This document shows, piece after piece, positions 35,646 through 49,200 of a stretch of 64,000 nucleotides of DNA (positions within the stretch are counted from its first letter, which is position 1; each line of letters begins with the position of its first letter). Made by a program: the position numbers and the translations under genes. The DNA comes from Synanceia verrucosa (Eukaryota; Chordata; Actinopteri; Perciformes; Synanceiidae), in contig CM056566.1 in assembly GCA_029721515.1 (NCBI GenBank), positions 19,334,353 to 19,398,352 on the forward strand, read 5' to 3'. Below the pieces are notes generated by a model. It ran no database searches, had not been told where the DNA came from, and was given only the letters and a program-made list of their open reading frames with translations.

Positions 35646-35940
35646 AGTCAAGTCAGTTGTTATTTGTATAGCAAAATATCACAAATAACAAATTTGTGTC
35701 AAATGGCTTTCCAATCTGTGGAGCACATAACACCTTCTGTCCTTTACAAATGACCCTCACATTGACTACGGAAAAAATCCCCCAAAAAACCCTTTTAATA
35801 GAAGAGTGACAGAGGAGGGATCCCTCTTCTATGATGGCCAGATGTGAGATAGATGCCATTTGTACAGAGTAATAACAATGAAAACCACAGACACTCCATA
35901 TAACAACAGTTAATACATATGACATTATATGAGAGGGGAT
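35646..35940 (+). repeat. Dispersed teleost repeat, copy A
   Basis: It starts AGTCAAGTCAGTTGTTATTT and contains GGCTTTCCAATCTGTGGAGC and CACCTTCTGTCCTTT. An inverted, diverged copy of the first half lies at 46056-46203, which supports its repeat nature from within this window. An apparent 137-aa minus-strand frame over it is incidental. Confidence 0.65.
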
Positions 35941-38645
35941 GAAGTGCATCATCCATCTGTCAGCAATTCTGAGCAACACATCCTCCTCCCCACCACGCCA
36001 AACAGTTGGAGCATAGCAGCATGTCCTCCTCTCCACCACACTAATGAGATGAAGCCTGGGCAGCACAATTAGTAGTTGTTATATGTTCCAAATGTAAGGG
36101 TCTTTTTAGTGCCAATGTCCTCTATGTTGCCACTTATAGTATTTCCTTACTGAGCTGGAGGAGATCCAACCTTGTCACATGTAGGCTTCTTGCAAGGAAA
36201 GAAGACATTTTATGACCAAAAGTGGCCTTCAAGTAGCTTCAGCTCATGTTTGAGATGCATTATTCTTAATCACTGTAGCAAAGGTTACTACTGATAGCCG
36301 TTGCACCATTTTCACAGGCAACAGTTAGGACATACTGTATGTTAATTTTTTTTTATGTTATACAGCCAAGTACATTGTGTATAATGCCTTAAAACTCACC
36401 ATTTTGGAATCAAATGACTCAAGATCTGGCTTTAAGTGTATCATATGAGACCAGTCCTGACTGGCTGTGGTCTTGTAACCTTATACATGTGCCAGTGTGC
36501 CAGTTAACTGAGCACCAGTCCCAAAAACGCTCTTTCAACTACAGCTTTACAGCTTTGTTCAGTTTTTGTGACACGCTGTGTTTTTTTTTCTAATGTCTTT
36601 TTATGTTGTTTTATTAATGCTGGGTGTTTTGGCAGTGAGCTTGCTTTAAAAATTTGACAGCTTGGCTTGGTGTCACACATGGATCTTTTGCATCCTCTGG
36701 TTGTTCACCACATTTAATGGTAGTTTGAAGCTGGCCTTTTCTGAAAACAAATCAAAACAAGTGTCTTTTGTTTTGGGTTTGATAGATCGAGCACAATGGG
36801 CTGAGGAGGGTAGTTTAGCACTGGGGATAAGAGTGGGGGTGAGTATGTGTGTGTTTACGTGATTGTGTGTGTGTGTCTGTGTGTGTGTATGTGCAAAAGC
36901 ACATGTGCGTGTATTGGCCTGCAGAGCTGAAGATCTGCCCTACTTTCAGGCTAGTATTTCTTTTGTTAGCATTCAACAACTTCCCTTGATATGTTGATGG
37001 TGGGTCTGTGTCTAAGACTCGCGGAAGCTGTACTTGTTGAATGTTAACAAAATAATTGTTGTTTTATCTTTGTTAAAATGACATGGTGCTCCAACATTTG
37101 CAGGAAATACAACAGCAGAGACATTCATCTGTGAACATGGATAATAGGAGCCAAGTATTATGTTTCTGCTTCGAAGAAAGATTAAACAAAAAAAAAGTAG
37201 GATTGGGGAATGTGGAGGTGCGGGAAGACTTTAGCACTATAAGTAGAGGGAGAATGCCAGGAAAATGTACAGAAGTGCACTTGCATATTTGCAAAAAACA
37301 AATAGAAGAATAAGTTAATACAGTTAAGCTAATATGATTATTGGGTCTAGATCCATGGCATGATGTACACCCATTGCATTAAAATGTGTTTTGGTGATCA
37401 GATTGCAATCAAAAGTGCAGGTGTAAATGTGGCCAAATTGCACTCAGGATTTTGATTGGTTAAACCACCGGGATGATCAGGGACACGTTGTAACCACATT
37501 GAACACAGGTGTTAGTGCATTTGTGTTTTCAATCCACATACAACATCTACACGAATGGTTGTGATGCTCGGGTCTGTGTAAGTTTATTAGAGAAATCACC
37601 TGTTCGAGTGAACAGGTCAGATTAAGTTGTTAATAACTGGCTGAAAAATGGCCTGCAATAGTTCACCTTTCACATGATCTTCCTCTCTATGTCAGTCTTT
37701 CCCTCTCAAACACACACACTATGAAGGACGCAGTGCTAGTCCTTGTCTCTGTCCCTGGCTGTGAAATTTCAGCTATTATAATGTTGATTAGTGAATATTT
37801 TTTGTGGGTTCGGAGATGTGGATTGGCTCTCATGATGGGTTGGATGAATGCGGGCATTTAAAAAAACCTGACCGCGCACTAATGGGTGGAAGTGTAATCA
37901 CTCACAGAACGCTTTTGGTTGCAGTCAGCTGTCACTGTGAACAATGAAGACACATTAACCCATTGAGTGCCATTTTTAAAACCAAAAGTGCCTTGTGTTA
38001 GCATTTTTGGCAATTATGAGTCATATTTCTAGACCCACAGAATATTTTGTACTATGTCTCTGAAAACACAGAGTTGCTCAAATGAAAGTAGGGACTCTCT
38101 ATTTCATCATGAAAAAAAGTTTGTTTTTACCTTGTTCCATTCTTGTTTTATCAGAGGTAGAGTGGAGGACACTTTCACCAAAATCATCACTTTTTGTCCA
38201 GATTCTGTTTGTTTTGCTCTCTAATCTCGATCGTCTCCACTTCCTGCTTTGATTTCTATAGCATATACCGTCTCTTAATGTCCCGACTACAAATCCCAGA
38301 AGCCACAATATTACTCACAGGCTGTGTAAGAGCGCCCTCTTCTGCCTGCTTGTGAAAAAAAGAAAAACGTATATATACGTTTATGCCACTCAAGCTTTCT
38401 ATTTTAAAGGACGTAAATATGTGTTCCTCGGCACTCAAAGAGTTAATACCAGGAGTTAATGTAATTCTGTTAAATTGCTGATGGCAAAGTGTGGCCATTT
38501 GATGCCCTGGGAATGGGAATGAGCTGATTATACTCAACAAATGAATTGACAGTAATATTGCTCAGAGCAAATGAGACTGACAATGAACACGGATTTGTAT
38601 GACAAGAACGGTCAGAGTTGAACCTGGAAGTACAGTAGAAAAATG

Positions 38646-38684
38646 ACAAACTAATTCTACTTTTACAAAGTAGAATTAGTTTGT
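38646..38684. repeat. Perfect 18-bp hairpin, extendable to ~33-bp arms
   Basis: ACAAACTAATTCTACTTT at 38646-38663 pairs exactly with 38667-38684 around the loop TAC. Beyond that, 12 of the next 15 positions on each side are also complementary (38631-38645 against 38685-38699), giving a 69-nt foldback. It may be a tiny MITE or a transcribed hairpin. The 3-nt loop argues against a standard microRNA precursor. Confidence 0.7.
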
Positions 38685-40729
38685 AATTTTACTGCTGCTT
38701 TTGTTTTCTCTTCCAAATAGTAGGTTAACCTGAAGGTTTGTTTACAACCAATCTGAACACGTGTTTGTAGCCTAGTCAAAGTACAAAGTTAAAAGAACTA
38801 ATGGCTAGAAGTTGTGAGATTATATCATATATTCTTTTTTCAGTCTTTTCTTCTTGATAAAAAAATGTAATTCTTTTGACATAATGTAATGCATGGCTGC
38901 CAGAACTGGAGAATTACAGATAAAATGCTCCTTTTATGTTTTGTAGGATATCAAATCTTAATCTCAAAGTTGGTTTACTTAACATGCAGCTGTGGTTCTC
39001 ACAGTCACATCCGATCCATGATGAAGAACCCTCTATTTGGGATTCCCGCTCTAAGTCCATCTTTGATGAAAGAGCTTGGATGAAAACTAGCAGACACTTG
39101 TCTGCCGTCTTCTACCACCAGCATCGGAGGATTCCACTACTAAGTCATTTACTTACTCCCGAGCACTGAACATACTTTCAAATCTCCTTTCATCTCATCC
39201 CGGTGATGAAAAGAACCACCATTACCTCTTTAAGAGATAGTATTATACACAAGCACAAGCAGTGATTTGCAAAGATCGCAATTTTGCAGTGTAAACATCT
39301 GCATGCCATTTGTACGCTTATGTCTTTAAATGTCCCCATCATTGTTTCTTAAAGTCAAGTTTAATGACATGAGAGCCATGGGCAAATCGATGCACAAGCA
39401 AGTGAAAGTGCGTCCAAAGCTATTGCATGTCATTTTACAGCTCTAATCATTTATTTAAGCACATTGACAGAAACACAGAGAGGAAGTGTGTGCAACCTTT
39501 GTGCAAAAAATTGTATCTCTGCACAGCAGTTGAACTGGGTTTGGGATGCAGTGAGGTGCGTGAGTTGATGTCAGATGTAGCCATCCAATGTTGTTGGCCT
39601 AATTATGTAATAAAAGGGGCATAAATGCTTTGAAGTCCTAAGTGCAGTTGTCAGTTTCTTTGAAGGCAAATAGTAATTGTCATGTTCACTGCCTCACAAA
39701 TCAAATCCTCTACACATGTTTCCTCCTCCCCGAAGTCAAAGCCCGTGCCCTCCCTTCTGCATGTACGCACACAGGCACACCACAACAACCTTTACGGCAG
39801 CCTTGATCTGCTCCCTATACAGGAACTGCTGGGCCCTCCACCCTTTCATGCCCTGCTTCAGTCACCCACATCTGGAGTTGCTCAAAGTCCTGAGGTCCCT
39901 GGGGAAAGACTTTGGTGGCCCCCCAAAAAGAAAAGTCCCGTTCTGTCACTTCCTGGAATCCATAAGGGAATAAAAATGACCAGAGATCCCTCTGTGGAGA
40001 TGCACACGCAGACTCTAGGATGTAACAATATTCTATCTTTAGGAGTGCCTGTGCATGCTATAAATCAAAAACAAATTGCTAATAGAGAGCTGACATCGTT
40101 TGTGCATTAAATCTTCCCATAATCAGGTGATCTTAGTGAGCCAGAGCATTTTCAAAAGACCATTGAGACAAATATGTGGGTGGGAATATTGTTGTGTTTA
40201 AGATCTTAAGATTCTGTCCACACCTTGTGTATATGTATGGACTTTTAGCTGCATGCGTGTCTTTATGAATGGACGTGTCTCAGAGGAGTCCATTCTGCCT
40301 TTAAGTGGTAATAAGGTAGGTTTTCCATAACATGATGAATCCTCCCCGAGGCCACAAATCCCTTCTTCCCAGTCGTTTGAATAGTGACCCCCCCCTTGAA
40401 GTTCAAACTCATTTTAAATGACTTCCTTGTTCCTGTGCAATCTTTTTGACTATAGTGTTGAAAACCAGGTGACTTGCCCTCAGGCGAGGCTTTATAAAGT
40501 CACATCCTGCATGCTGCATGAGATCCTTGTGGGCTAGGCTGGGTGTCTCAGACTTATGTCTAAGAGGTTTATCAGCTCGTGCCTCAGAGATTAGTCGGTG
40601 CTTACTACCAGGGTGATGCCTCTTTAAACTGAATGTTTCAAGCTATTTCATTGGCTGCTTGCTGCTCTTTAAAGTGCAGAATACTAGAAATAAAAACATT
40701 TCACCAGAGTGCTTAAATGAATACATAAC

Positions 40730-43700
40730 TTTATTTAAATAAATGCTTTGTCATAACAAAAAAAGACAAAGGTTAAAAGAGTACATAAATTACAAGTTGA
40801 ATAAATATTACACAGTGATATTCACTTTGATAATTTGAGATTTTTTGTCTTTTTTTTCTTATCTGTTTTATTGTTGTTCCAAATACTGACCATTTTATTT
40901 CCCACTGTCCTCCTGCCACTGATGGGTCCATTTCACAAGCCAGTGAACACCAAATTATGAAAACCAATTGTATTGACTCATTACATCCAGAAAGTATTAT
41001 GTACTCAGAAAAAAGCTGTACTGTTGTTACTGTACTAATGAAGTATGAAATGTGAGTTTAAACCAAGTAGGAGATGTGAAACCTGAGGAAGGCACTCGTC
41101 GCAAACAGGAAGTAACTGACGCTAATAGATCCTTTTTTTCAGCCTTGGCCTCAACCTGCAATCCAAACAAAAGACACAAATGTCTACAGTATTGAAGTAT
41201 TCACACACTAGATCGATTCATATCTCGTCCCAGATTTTTTTACTCAAGGTGTTGCTCATGTTTGGTTCTAGAACTGCATTCCCCAGATTTCCATGACTCC
41301 TGTAACTGAACTGTATCTAATGTCATGCAATTGGTGACCCCTTATCGGGGAAGTGGCTAGGCCCTGATTATGACCACTGCCCATGGCGCTCACTCTTCCT
41401 CTTTCCTTTCTCCTCTGTCTCTTCTAACTCATCTCATCTCTGTGCAATTGGCCATGAGAACATCTCTAGCTGTGTGTTATTTTTAATCTATATTTCCCTA
41501 AAGGATGTTGCTGTATTGGAGGTCCCAGGCATGGGCTGCACAGCCCCTGTCAACAAATATTACCTCAAAGCACCACCTTTAAAAGGCAAGCACAAGATAA
41601 CACAACATTTAGCTTTTGTGGCTATTTTTTTTTCTTGTTCCACCAACTTCATGATACCACATCTTAGGACGTAGTTGTGTGTCAATATCAATAGTGAGTA
41701 ACTGAAATAAGTGCAAGCTGCTTTTTTTTCGAAAGTGGTAGTGGGGTTTTGGTGTTGGAAGTGGGGCAAGGAGCCTTGAAAATATATTCACAATCTGGAA
41801 GCCATTTTTATTTCTCTCTTTTGGAAGGAAACTTTCGGCATCCCCTCTCTGGCAATCATATACATTGGCATTCACATGAAAAAAGCAAGAATCTTAGCTT
41901 ATTGGTTGTCGTAGAAAGAGAAGAAGGAGGTTTAACTGACTGCGGTGATGCAGCAGTTCCTCACACAACACCCTTGTCCAGAATTGCCCCGAGGTACAGG
42001 CTGAGAATACACAATGAATTCGCTATGTGTTGATACCGTTTACGGGATCTACAACATTCATTGTGCTTCTCCTAATCAGAATTAAACCGAGACCTCTTGA
42101 TCATTATCAAGTATCAAGAAGGAGGGGTAGGGGTGGGGTGACTGTCTGAAAAAATAAATTGCCCCATTTGATATCTATGTCACTTTCACGTCACTATTTA
42201 AATGTATTTGCATGTAGGAAGGCACTGTGACTTGCACACAGAGAGAAAACAACTCTTAAATGACCCTGTAACCTATTTTGTTTGGATCATGCTTCCCTTA
42301 GATGTATAGCCGTTGCGTGGAGGCATGTAAGCAGAAGACTTCCACAGGGTTAGCTTCTTTAACTGCCCTGTAGTCTAATGACTCTCGGTCATTCTCCTGA
42401 CAGGCCTAAATGACCTATTCAAATTCTTTACAGGCTAAAATCTGTTTTTTTTTCCAAGCACAATTATATTGTTGTCATACTATGTTTCTACAGGAAAAAC
42501 AACATTCAATAACTATATTTAAAAGTAATGTAATACACCATGGTTACAATGAAGTAGCAGTACTGAGGGAAACCACTTGATAAAGGAACATGGCTCAAAA
42601 GTGGGCGGTCTTTACTTCACTGAAGGCAAAGAAAACAGCACAAACAAAACCATACAAAACTACACTTCACACGTCTGAATCAGAGAAGCAACTGGCCCGA
42701 CTGGCAAGTTTGATTATGGACTCAACTCGAAAAAGATCGAAGTCAAACTTGAGTCCCATCGCTTAAGCTGAAAACACTCATCTTTATTTCCGCCTGTAGA
42801 GTCAGCGCTCTCTAAGCTCTGTGTCGCCCTGCATGGCAGTGTCTGTTTAAATAGGCACAGTTGGCATATCAGGCTATAGCTACATTGTCGAAGAGCCACT
42901 TACATAGGTTCATCTGTGACTATCCGCTCACTCTTTTGTTTCCAAACGCTCCGTGTCCCGAGACATACTTTACATTGATTATAGAGAAGGCCAGCCCCAA
43001 GACCACTTCAAGCGCTAGCAATACTTGTTGTGACAAAATCAAACAAAAGAGAAAGGGAAAAAAAAAGGACATTCTTTTTTTTTTGTAATAGGCTCCATCA
43101 TACACCAACACAGGCGGATACATACCACATACACACACTGTACACATACACACATTCATGCACGCAACATTTTGTCACACATATCTAAGCAGGTTCCCCT
43201 ATTCATAAGTGCTCTGACAGAACCACATATCCAGATAGAGTCAACTGTTACAGCATATCCCTATCTATTGTTTCTTTTTTTTCTTTTGGAAAACAGACAA
43301 ACCAAATTACTCTGCCAATAATCAGATCCACAGTGGCATCATATTCCACAACCTAAAACTGATCTGTTTTCAATCAATGTGCCTGCTATTTTTTTTTCTT
43401 CACAATTATTTTGTGTTAATTTTACATCATACAAAGTATTGTATTGAAACCCCCAGCTTCTATAAAAATATATCCATTGTGTGCATATATTTTCATGGAT
43501 CTGCAGCCACGGGGCCCACCTCATAAGAAGGGGTCCCGTGAGTAATAGTCAAGGGATCTCGTAAATCTTCTTGGATTTTTTTTCCCCTCATTTGGAGATG
43601 AGTGCTTGGTCAACAACAGTAAAAGAAAAGAACAAAATATTACAGGTGTCTTTTTTTCAGCCTGTTCTTTCGTTTGGATTTTTTTTCTTCCTTCTTTTTC

Positions 43701-43845
43701 AATTTAAAAAAAAAAAAATCTTGGAAGTGAACGGAGGGCGGAGCATACAGATTCAGAGAGGAAACATGGGCCCTGGGTCACGTGGTGGTTTTGGGGCAGG
43801 GTGGGGGGTGTAGGGGGTGTGGGTCAAGGGTGGTCCTCCCCTTTA
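40730..43845 (-). other. Probable long igfbp5 3' UTR
   Basis: Downstream of the igfbp5 stop on the minus strand there is no further exon. A candidate AATAAA lies at 40735-40730, which would give a 3' UTR of about 3.1 kb. Mammalian IGFBP5 also has an unusually long 3' UTR. Nearer signals cannot be excluded, so the extent is tentative. Confidence 0.4.
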
Positions 43846-43980
43846 TCACTCATTGTTGTTGCTGCTCTCCAGGTCTTTGCATTGAATGTCCCCCCCGCTG
43901 TAGTCTGTGCCAGGCAGCTGGACGCCGTACTTGTCCACACACCAGCAGATACCTCGTTTGCGGCCGCGAGACGGCTTGCA
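43846..43980 (-). CDS. igfbp5: igfbp5 exon 4 (thyroglobulin type-1 domain, C-terminus)
   Basis: This exon encodes residues 224-267 and TGA. It starts CKPSRGRKRG, completing the basic heparin-binding and nuclear-localisation segment begun in exon 3, then CWCV (235-238) and CKDLESSNNNE at the end. In mammals this basic stretch binds heparin, matrix and ALS/IGF complexes. The acceptor is TCACACAG. Confidence 0.96.
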   Translation of the reverse strand, partial: CKPSRGRKRGICWCVDKYGVQLPGTDYSGGDIQCKDLESSNNNE

Positions 43981-44092
43981 CTGTGTGACCAGAAAACGAG
44001 ATTATAGTTTTGGGTTAGAAAAAGGTGGTGAAGGTAACATCCTGGACAAAGTGGCAAAGCAACGGAACTGAACTTTTTTCAAGCAAACCCAC

Positions 44093-44212
44093 CTGCTTGC
44101 GCTTGAAGAATCCTTTTCTGTCACAGTTGGGGAGGTACAAAGACAGAGCCATAACACGAGAAGTGTCCTTCATTCCCTGAATGATCCCATCCAGTTTTCT
44201 CCTGCATGGACC
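44093..44212 (-). CDS. igfbp5: igfbp5 exon 3
   Basis: The 120-bp exon encodes residues 184-223, beginning GPCRRKLDG and ending YLPNCDRKGFFKRKQ, closely matching mammalian IGFBP5 (GPCRR, YLPNCDRKGFYKRKQ). The acceptor is CCCCAAAG and the donor GTGGGT. Both splice borders are phase 0. Confidence 0.96.
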
Positions 44213-44378
44213 CTTTGGGGAAAGACAACACAGGGTTATAAAGGCTTTGTAAAGGGACTGAAACATGCCCTCACTTAATTCAAAGTGTATTTGGATAACA
44301 TTTTTGCTTGCATTGATATATATTACCACTAGGGTTCGCCAAAATCAGACACTTTTCAAACTAACATTGAATACTTAC

Positions 44379-44593
44379 AAATTCAGGCTCATGCTTGTCG
44401 ATGGGCAGAGGGGAGTAGTCCATTGGGGAGCCCATTGAGCGCTGCTTGCCAAGCTTCCTCTTCTGCTCCTTGCGCAGCGCGTGGACTTTTTTACTGTTCA
44501 CAATATCTTTGGGAAGGAGTGGCACTTTAGCTGGCTGCAACTCCTCCGTGAGCTCTGTGGTAATGGTGTCCTCATGTTCTCGAGACTCACGAT
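44379..44593 (-). CDS. igfbp5: igfbp5 exon 2 (linker domain)
   Basis: The 215-bp exon encodes residues 112-183, starting DRESREHED as in mammalian IGFBP5 (DSREHEE). The linker is cysteine-free and has a basic run, KVHALRKEQKRKLGKQR, comparable to the mammalian AVKKDRRKKL segment. It is shorter than the mammalian linker. The acceptor is CGCTGCAG and the donor GTAAGT. Confidence 0.95.
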
Positions 44594-44804
44594 CTGCAGC
44601 GGAACAAATGAGATTTAGGTCCGTTAATGTGACATTTTTAAACCACAACCAAGCTACATCTTAACATTAATACAATTACAGCTTTACACTTCTACTTAAG
44701 TGTGACAAAATATTTGCAGTAGAATAGAACATAATGTGAAAAAGTGTATGGACCTAATAATAATAATAATTTGACTTAAATCTACCAAGAGGTTATTTTT
44801 AAAG

Positions 44805-45310
44805 CTGCATTAAAACACTTTTGGCCACTTGGAGGCAGCAGAACAAGCTGTAATCACAACATTGACATACATATAGGATTGCTCTAAACATTTTGGCAAA
44901 CAAATTCAACAGATAGTGCCACTCATTTGGAGTCAGGCGTCTGTCCATGTAGCACATTTCACTGCTATTTTAGCTATGTTTTTGGTCTCCACCATCTCCT
45001 GAGGGACAGATCTGGCTCTGTCGCTGCTCAAAGCTCAACTGTGTTCACCAGCTAGTTGCCAACTTTGTCTGACTGCCATTTGGTGCTGGACAGAAACTGT
45101 AAAGTAGGATTATCAGAGCATATTTGCTATGAACAGCTGTGGCTGGAAGCAAGACTGATGAAAGCTGTGTGACTAACAAAACTAAAGTCAATGACGTGAA
45201 AGGTGCTTTGTAGCACTGAGGGGAGGTGCAAAATTACTCATAGCTTTTCACGCCATTTAATCTTTTGTTGTATATAAAAAAAATACTAGTAAATAAAAGG
45301 AAAATTACAG
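44805..45310. repeat. Likely dispersed teleost repeat
   Basis: It starts AAAGCTGCATTAAAACACTT and TTGGCCACTTGGAGGCAGCA and runs to a TACTAGTAAATAAA-type end. The text matches my recollection of a repeat seen in many fish introns, but there is no second copy in this window and no clear termini, so this rests on memory. Confidence 0.35.
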
Positions 45311-46055
45311 GCTGAACTCATACTGTATTTTTGTAATGACATGCTGTAGGTAGATGTTTGTGCCTACATGTGGCTCTCTGCAAAATAGAAGATAGTGCAA
45401 AAGTCTGATATTGGCTTTTTTTGGAAATGTACATGTAGGTATTTGTCAGCACTTTTTGAAATGGGACTTTATCCCATGTTTGTTTATTTAGTCTCGAACA
45501 TTATTTCGTGATGAAACTTGTCTTAAGTTTTGTTTGAATGAGAACATTAAAATTCAGGAATGAAAAATGTCTCTGTGAAGAGTAACGTCTGATCTAATAA
45601 CAGTCATCATACACCCACAATCAAGTATTACGAGGAACCAATAAAATGTAGATATACGCTGCAACATTTTACAGTCATTGCGAAAAAAATAACTTGCTAT
45701 CTGCGTAAATCAGAGCAGTGAAGGTCTGCAGCTTGTTAGTCCTTCCCACGTAAATACAATACCAGGTGCTTTTCCTGGGATTTGTGCAACCAACTGTTGC
45801 TTGCCATTTGTTTAGAGATGCGCTCCAATCAACAGCTGAGAACAAAGAGTTTCAATTCCCACCAACCCCCCTTAGTCCTTACTTAGTAACTTAACAATAA
45901 CGAAAAGTTAAGTTGCTAAAACTTCCCTTCATGTAAGGCCAACAAGGATGCAGATAACAAGAGATGCCTTATAATATCCTTAATGTATCAGTGGGAGATA
46001 CTGCTCTGAAAGTCAGTTGAGGTCACACATACTGTAAATACAGTATGCTTTTTCT

Positions 46056-46203
46056 TCCTCCCTGTTGAAAGGGTGTTTTGGTGGGAGTTTTTCCTTCATC
46101 AATGCAAAGGACAGAGGATGTCATATCCTTGACAGATTGTAAAGCCCTCTGAGGCTAATTTGTAAGTTGCCCTATTGGTCTGTACAAATAAAACTGACTT
46201 TAC
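46056..46203 (-). repeat. Dispersed teleost repeat, copy B (inverted)
   Basis: The reverse complement aligns with the start of the repeat at 35646: GTCAGTTTTATTTGTACAG, ACAAATTAGCCTCAGAGGGC, CAATCTGT, CCTCTGTCCTTT and GGAAAAACTCCC in the same order. Confidence 0.65.
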
Positions 46204-49200
46204 TTGAGATTCACAGACACCAAGGAGTACATATTTGTGAGCATGCAGACTTGGGAAAACTGCATCACATGTTGCATGGCTGCCTCCACAGTGCCTGGAA
46301 AATTTGCTAACACGCTATCTGGACTGCTACACTTGAACAGGGACCGAGGCCTCTGAGTCTTGTAACGTCTACAGCGACGTGTCCAACATTAAATGGACTT
46401 AAATGTCAAGCTGAGGAAATTGCATTTGCTCTGTGGACTCGTATAAATGCTTGTACATTTCTGTCACATTTTATGTGCCTCCAAGGTGTAATTTCAGCTC
46501 CCCCAGGGGGCACTATGGTCTCTTGATAGGATGTTCACAGGTTGAGGTCCATTATCTTTAATACCCCCCATTCCTCCTCCTCCTCTCCTATGTTTGGGGC
46601 TCAGCCTCTTAAGCCAGAGGTTCTTTGAGGGCACAGAAAGAAGCCCTAAACTACCCCCCTTGGCTTAGCTGTACCATAAGTACAGAGTTATTGTGGGGAC
46701 TTTGCCAGGCCCCAACTGGCCGAAGCGTTGGTGCCAGTGGATGACACTGGTTATATTTATCTGACAAGGAAACCCGCCGTGGTGCGCAGGGCCAGACGCA
46801 CTGAACCAGAGAGGAATGTTGGCCGCGGACGATAGGCCAACTGCTGCTGAAAGACAAATCAACTTCCATGCTTGCAAGCTAATGCTTAATAGTCTATGTT
46901 AGCCAGTCATAACTTGGCTCACTTGCCTGTTAGTACACAGCCACCGGAGAGAAAGGCACTGAGACGAAACAAGGACATGAGCTCTGAGAAACTGATGTTC
47001 AAAGAGCCTGACACAGCATGAGCGTCTGGAGTCTCTGGGAGGGGGGGAGGGTGATTACCAGAATTGGCTCTTTGGCTTCTGCGCTGCACTGCCGTCTCTT
47101 TGAAATTAATCTCACAACTCATGACTTGGCAGGCCTTGGTTTGTGTTTAGATATGTCCTTGTGTCTCCCTGCTCAGACTACGGGGCTATTACACGCTATA
47201 AATAAATACGTCAAACGAGCATTCCTATGCACGGCGTGCATGTGACCGCTGTGGAAAAACTCTTCATTTCTGCTGCGCAGTCCAATAATTTCTCAGGGCG
47301 CTTGATTAAAATGCCACATATTTGGCAACGGAACATGCCGTCAAAAATAAGAGCTGTTTTTTTTTTTGTTTTTTTTTAACGTGCATTCTTGTTTTGTGTG
47401 TAATCTCATTTGAGCATATAAACGGCCAGACTGAGAGAGGCCTCAGCCGTGGCACATCAATTATATTCATCTTACAAGTCAGTCGCTTTGAGAAAACATC
47501 TCAAGGAACGGAACAAAAAGGTTTTCCTTTTTAAAAATGATACAGCTTTTGTGGAGACAATGGTCTGAGCTTCTTTTCTCCTCCGTTCACCAAAACAAAA
47601 TCACTAAATTCATCTTTTCTTAAGTGGTCTCTTCGGCGCAAGCCGCAAAAACTCAGTTTTTCCATGCTCAGGGTACCCAGCTTGTAAAGGAGGCTTACAG
47701 GGTCTGTGTTTAACTCCTGAAACTCAGCCAAGATGCTGGACTGGAGCCAAGTGAGCCAAGTCATGTGCAGCTCTTCCATTCAGCTGAGCTCAAAGCTGTG
47801 CTGCTATCTCTCTCTTTCTCCCTGCACTCGGGCTACAGATTTCATTAGGACGACAGGAGCGGAGTAGCCAAAGGACGTGCACCTGATACTTCTCTGTTTA
47901 AAAATTAACATCTGCACACAATTATGCTTCATGAATATCCCAAGTTTCTTACAGGCGACACTCCAAGCATGAAAGATAAGCTGCCCCGTCTTCTCTCCCT
48001 CTGGATCTTTAAGACTATAATAATACCATTTAGACAGGAAAAAAAAGCCAGGACAATAGATTCTCCCACCTTTCATTGGATTTCCACGTATTAAACCACA
48101 TTTATGTCCTGCCTTTGATTAAGTGTGCTGCATCTGAAATTACATCTTTACAAGATGTAAGAGAATAGACATGCTGGTTAATCTCAACAGGGGGTGTAGA
48201 GATAAATGAGCCTGAGGGCCTGTGTCCCATAAAGCACAAAGTTAGTAACCCATCCGCCAGCCTTCAGACTGCCTCTGCTACTTAATATTTGAAAGCAAGG
48301 CCACAGCCTAATAACCCTGCAGTTTCTGGAGCAGAAAGGGAGGTGTGAACAAACCACTAACTGAGGATGTGTGTGCAGTAGCAAAGTTAGGAATCAAGGC
48401 TTTGCTGCAAAGTTACCATTGCTAAAACACTATTGGCCTGTTGCATTTCATTGTGACAGATCAGTGACAGATTCTGTACATGGAGTGGCTGCATGGGAAC
48501 ACTGAAAGACTGATGGCTCCATTCCAAAACTAGTCTGAGCAGAAAGAAACTTTGGGCTTCATCAAATGTTCTGTCCATGATGATCTTAGCCTGAATTATG
48601 TAAGTGAATTATGCCTTGACCTTTATGTCCTGTTGTTGCCATAAAGTTTCTGTTTCTGTCCGACCCTGGTGCGTGGTCTCCGCCAGCCCCTGAAAAATGC
48701 AGGAAATAACTCTTCCCATGGTATTGTGCACACATAATATGTTCATTGCAATCAAAAAGTTTCCTGCTTTTCTGAATGCACGCCATAAATAGCGACAAGA
48801 ACAATTCAAGGATTATAAATCACAAAAACAGGACTTATGAGAGGATGCAAAATCTCTCCAAGGGGGGAAATGCTGCTGTAGGTAAGCAAACCTCCTGACC
48901 TGTTTACAGCTTCCGCAGTGCAAATAAATGCTTGATTCATGTTGCACCCAGTCATGTGAACAGACCGTTATTATCAGAGCGAGGTGCATCGCTCTCCTTC
49001 TGTACATTCCTAATTTTGGTCTGAGGTCTGATCCTACATCAGAGTTTGGGTTTTTCAACAAGCCGCATGGATGGACGCAACCTCTTTTTGGGTCACCATC
49101 ACCACAACACAATTGCTGGGTGTGACGATGTTCTGACTCCCCAGTGGCAGAAGCAGCTATTTTGGCGAGAGTCGAGTGATACCGGTAATACCGTACAAAG

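Larger units (their letters stand above)
33871..40729. other. igfbp2-igfbp5 tail-to-tail intergenic region
   Basis: No coding gene is recognised. It holds a retroposon tail with a GATA microsatellite (34828-34890), a dispersed repeat (35646-35940), a GT microsatellite (about 36849-36890) and a perfect hairpin (38646-38684). The remaining sequence is AT-rich and unique-looking. Confidence 0.55.

Noticed and set aside
35653..36066. 137-codon frame on - strand
   Set aside because: It runs across a dispersed repeat whose other copy at 46056-46203 has no such frame.
39682..40110. 142-codon open frame on + strand between igfbp2 and igfbp5
   Set aside because: It resembles no known protein, overlaps another frame of similar length, has no evident splice or polyadenylation context, and is Pro/His/Ser-rich as expected of chance translation of CA-rich sequence.
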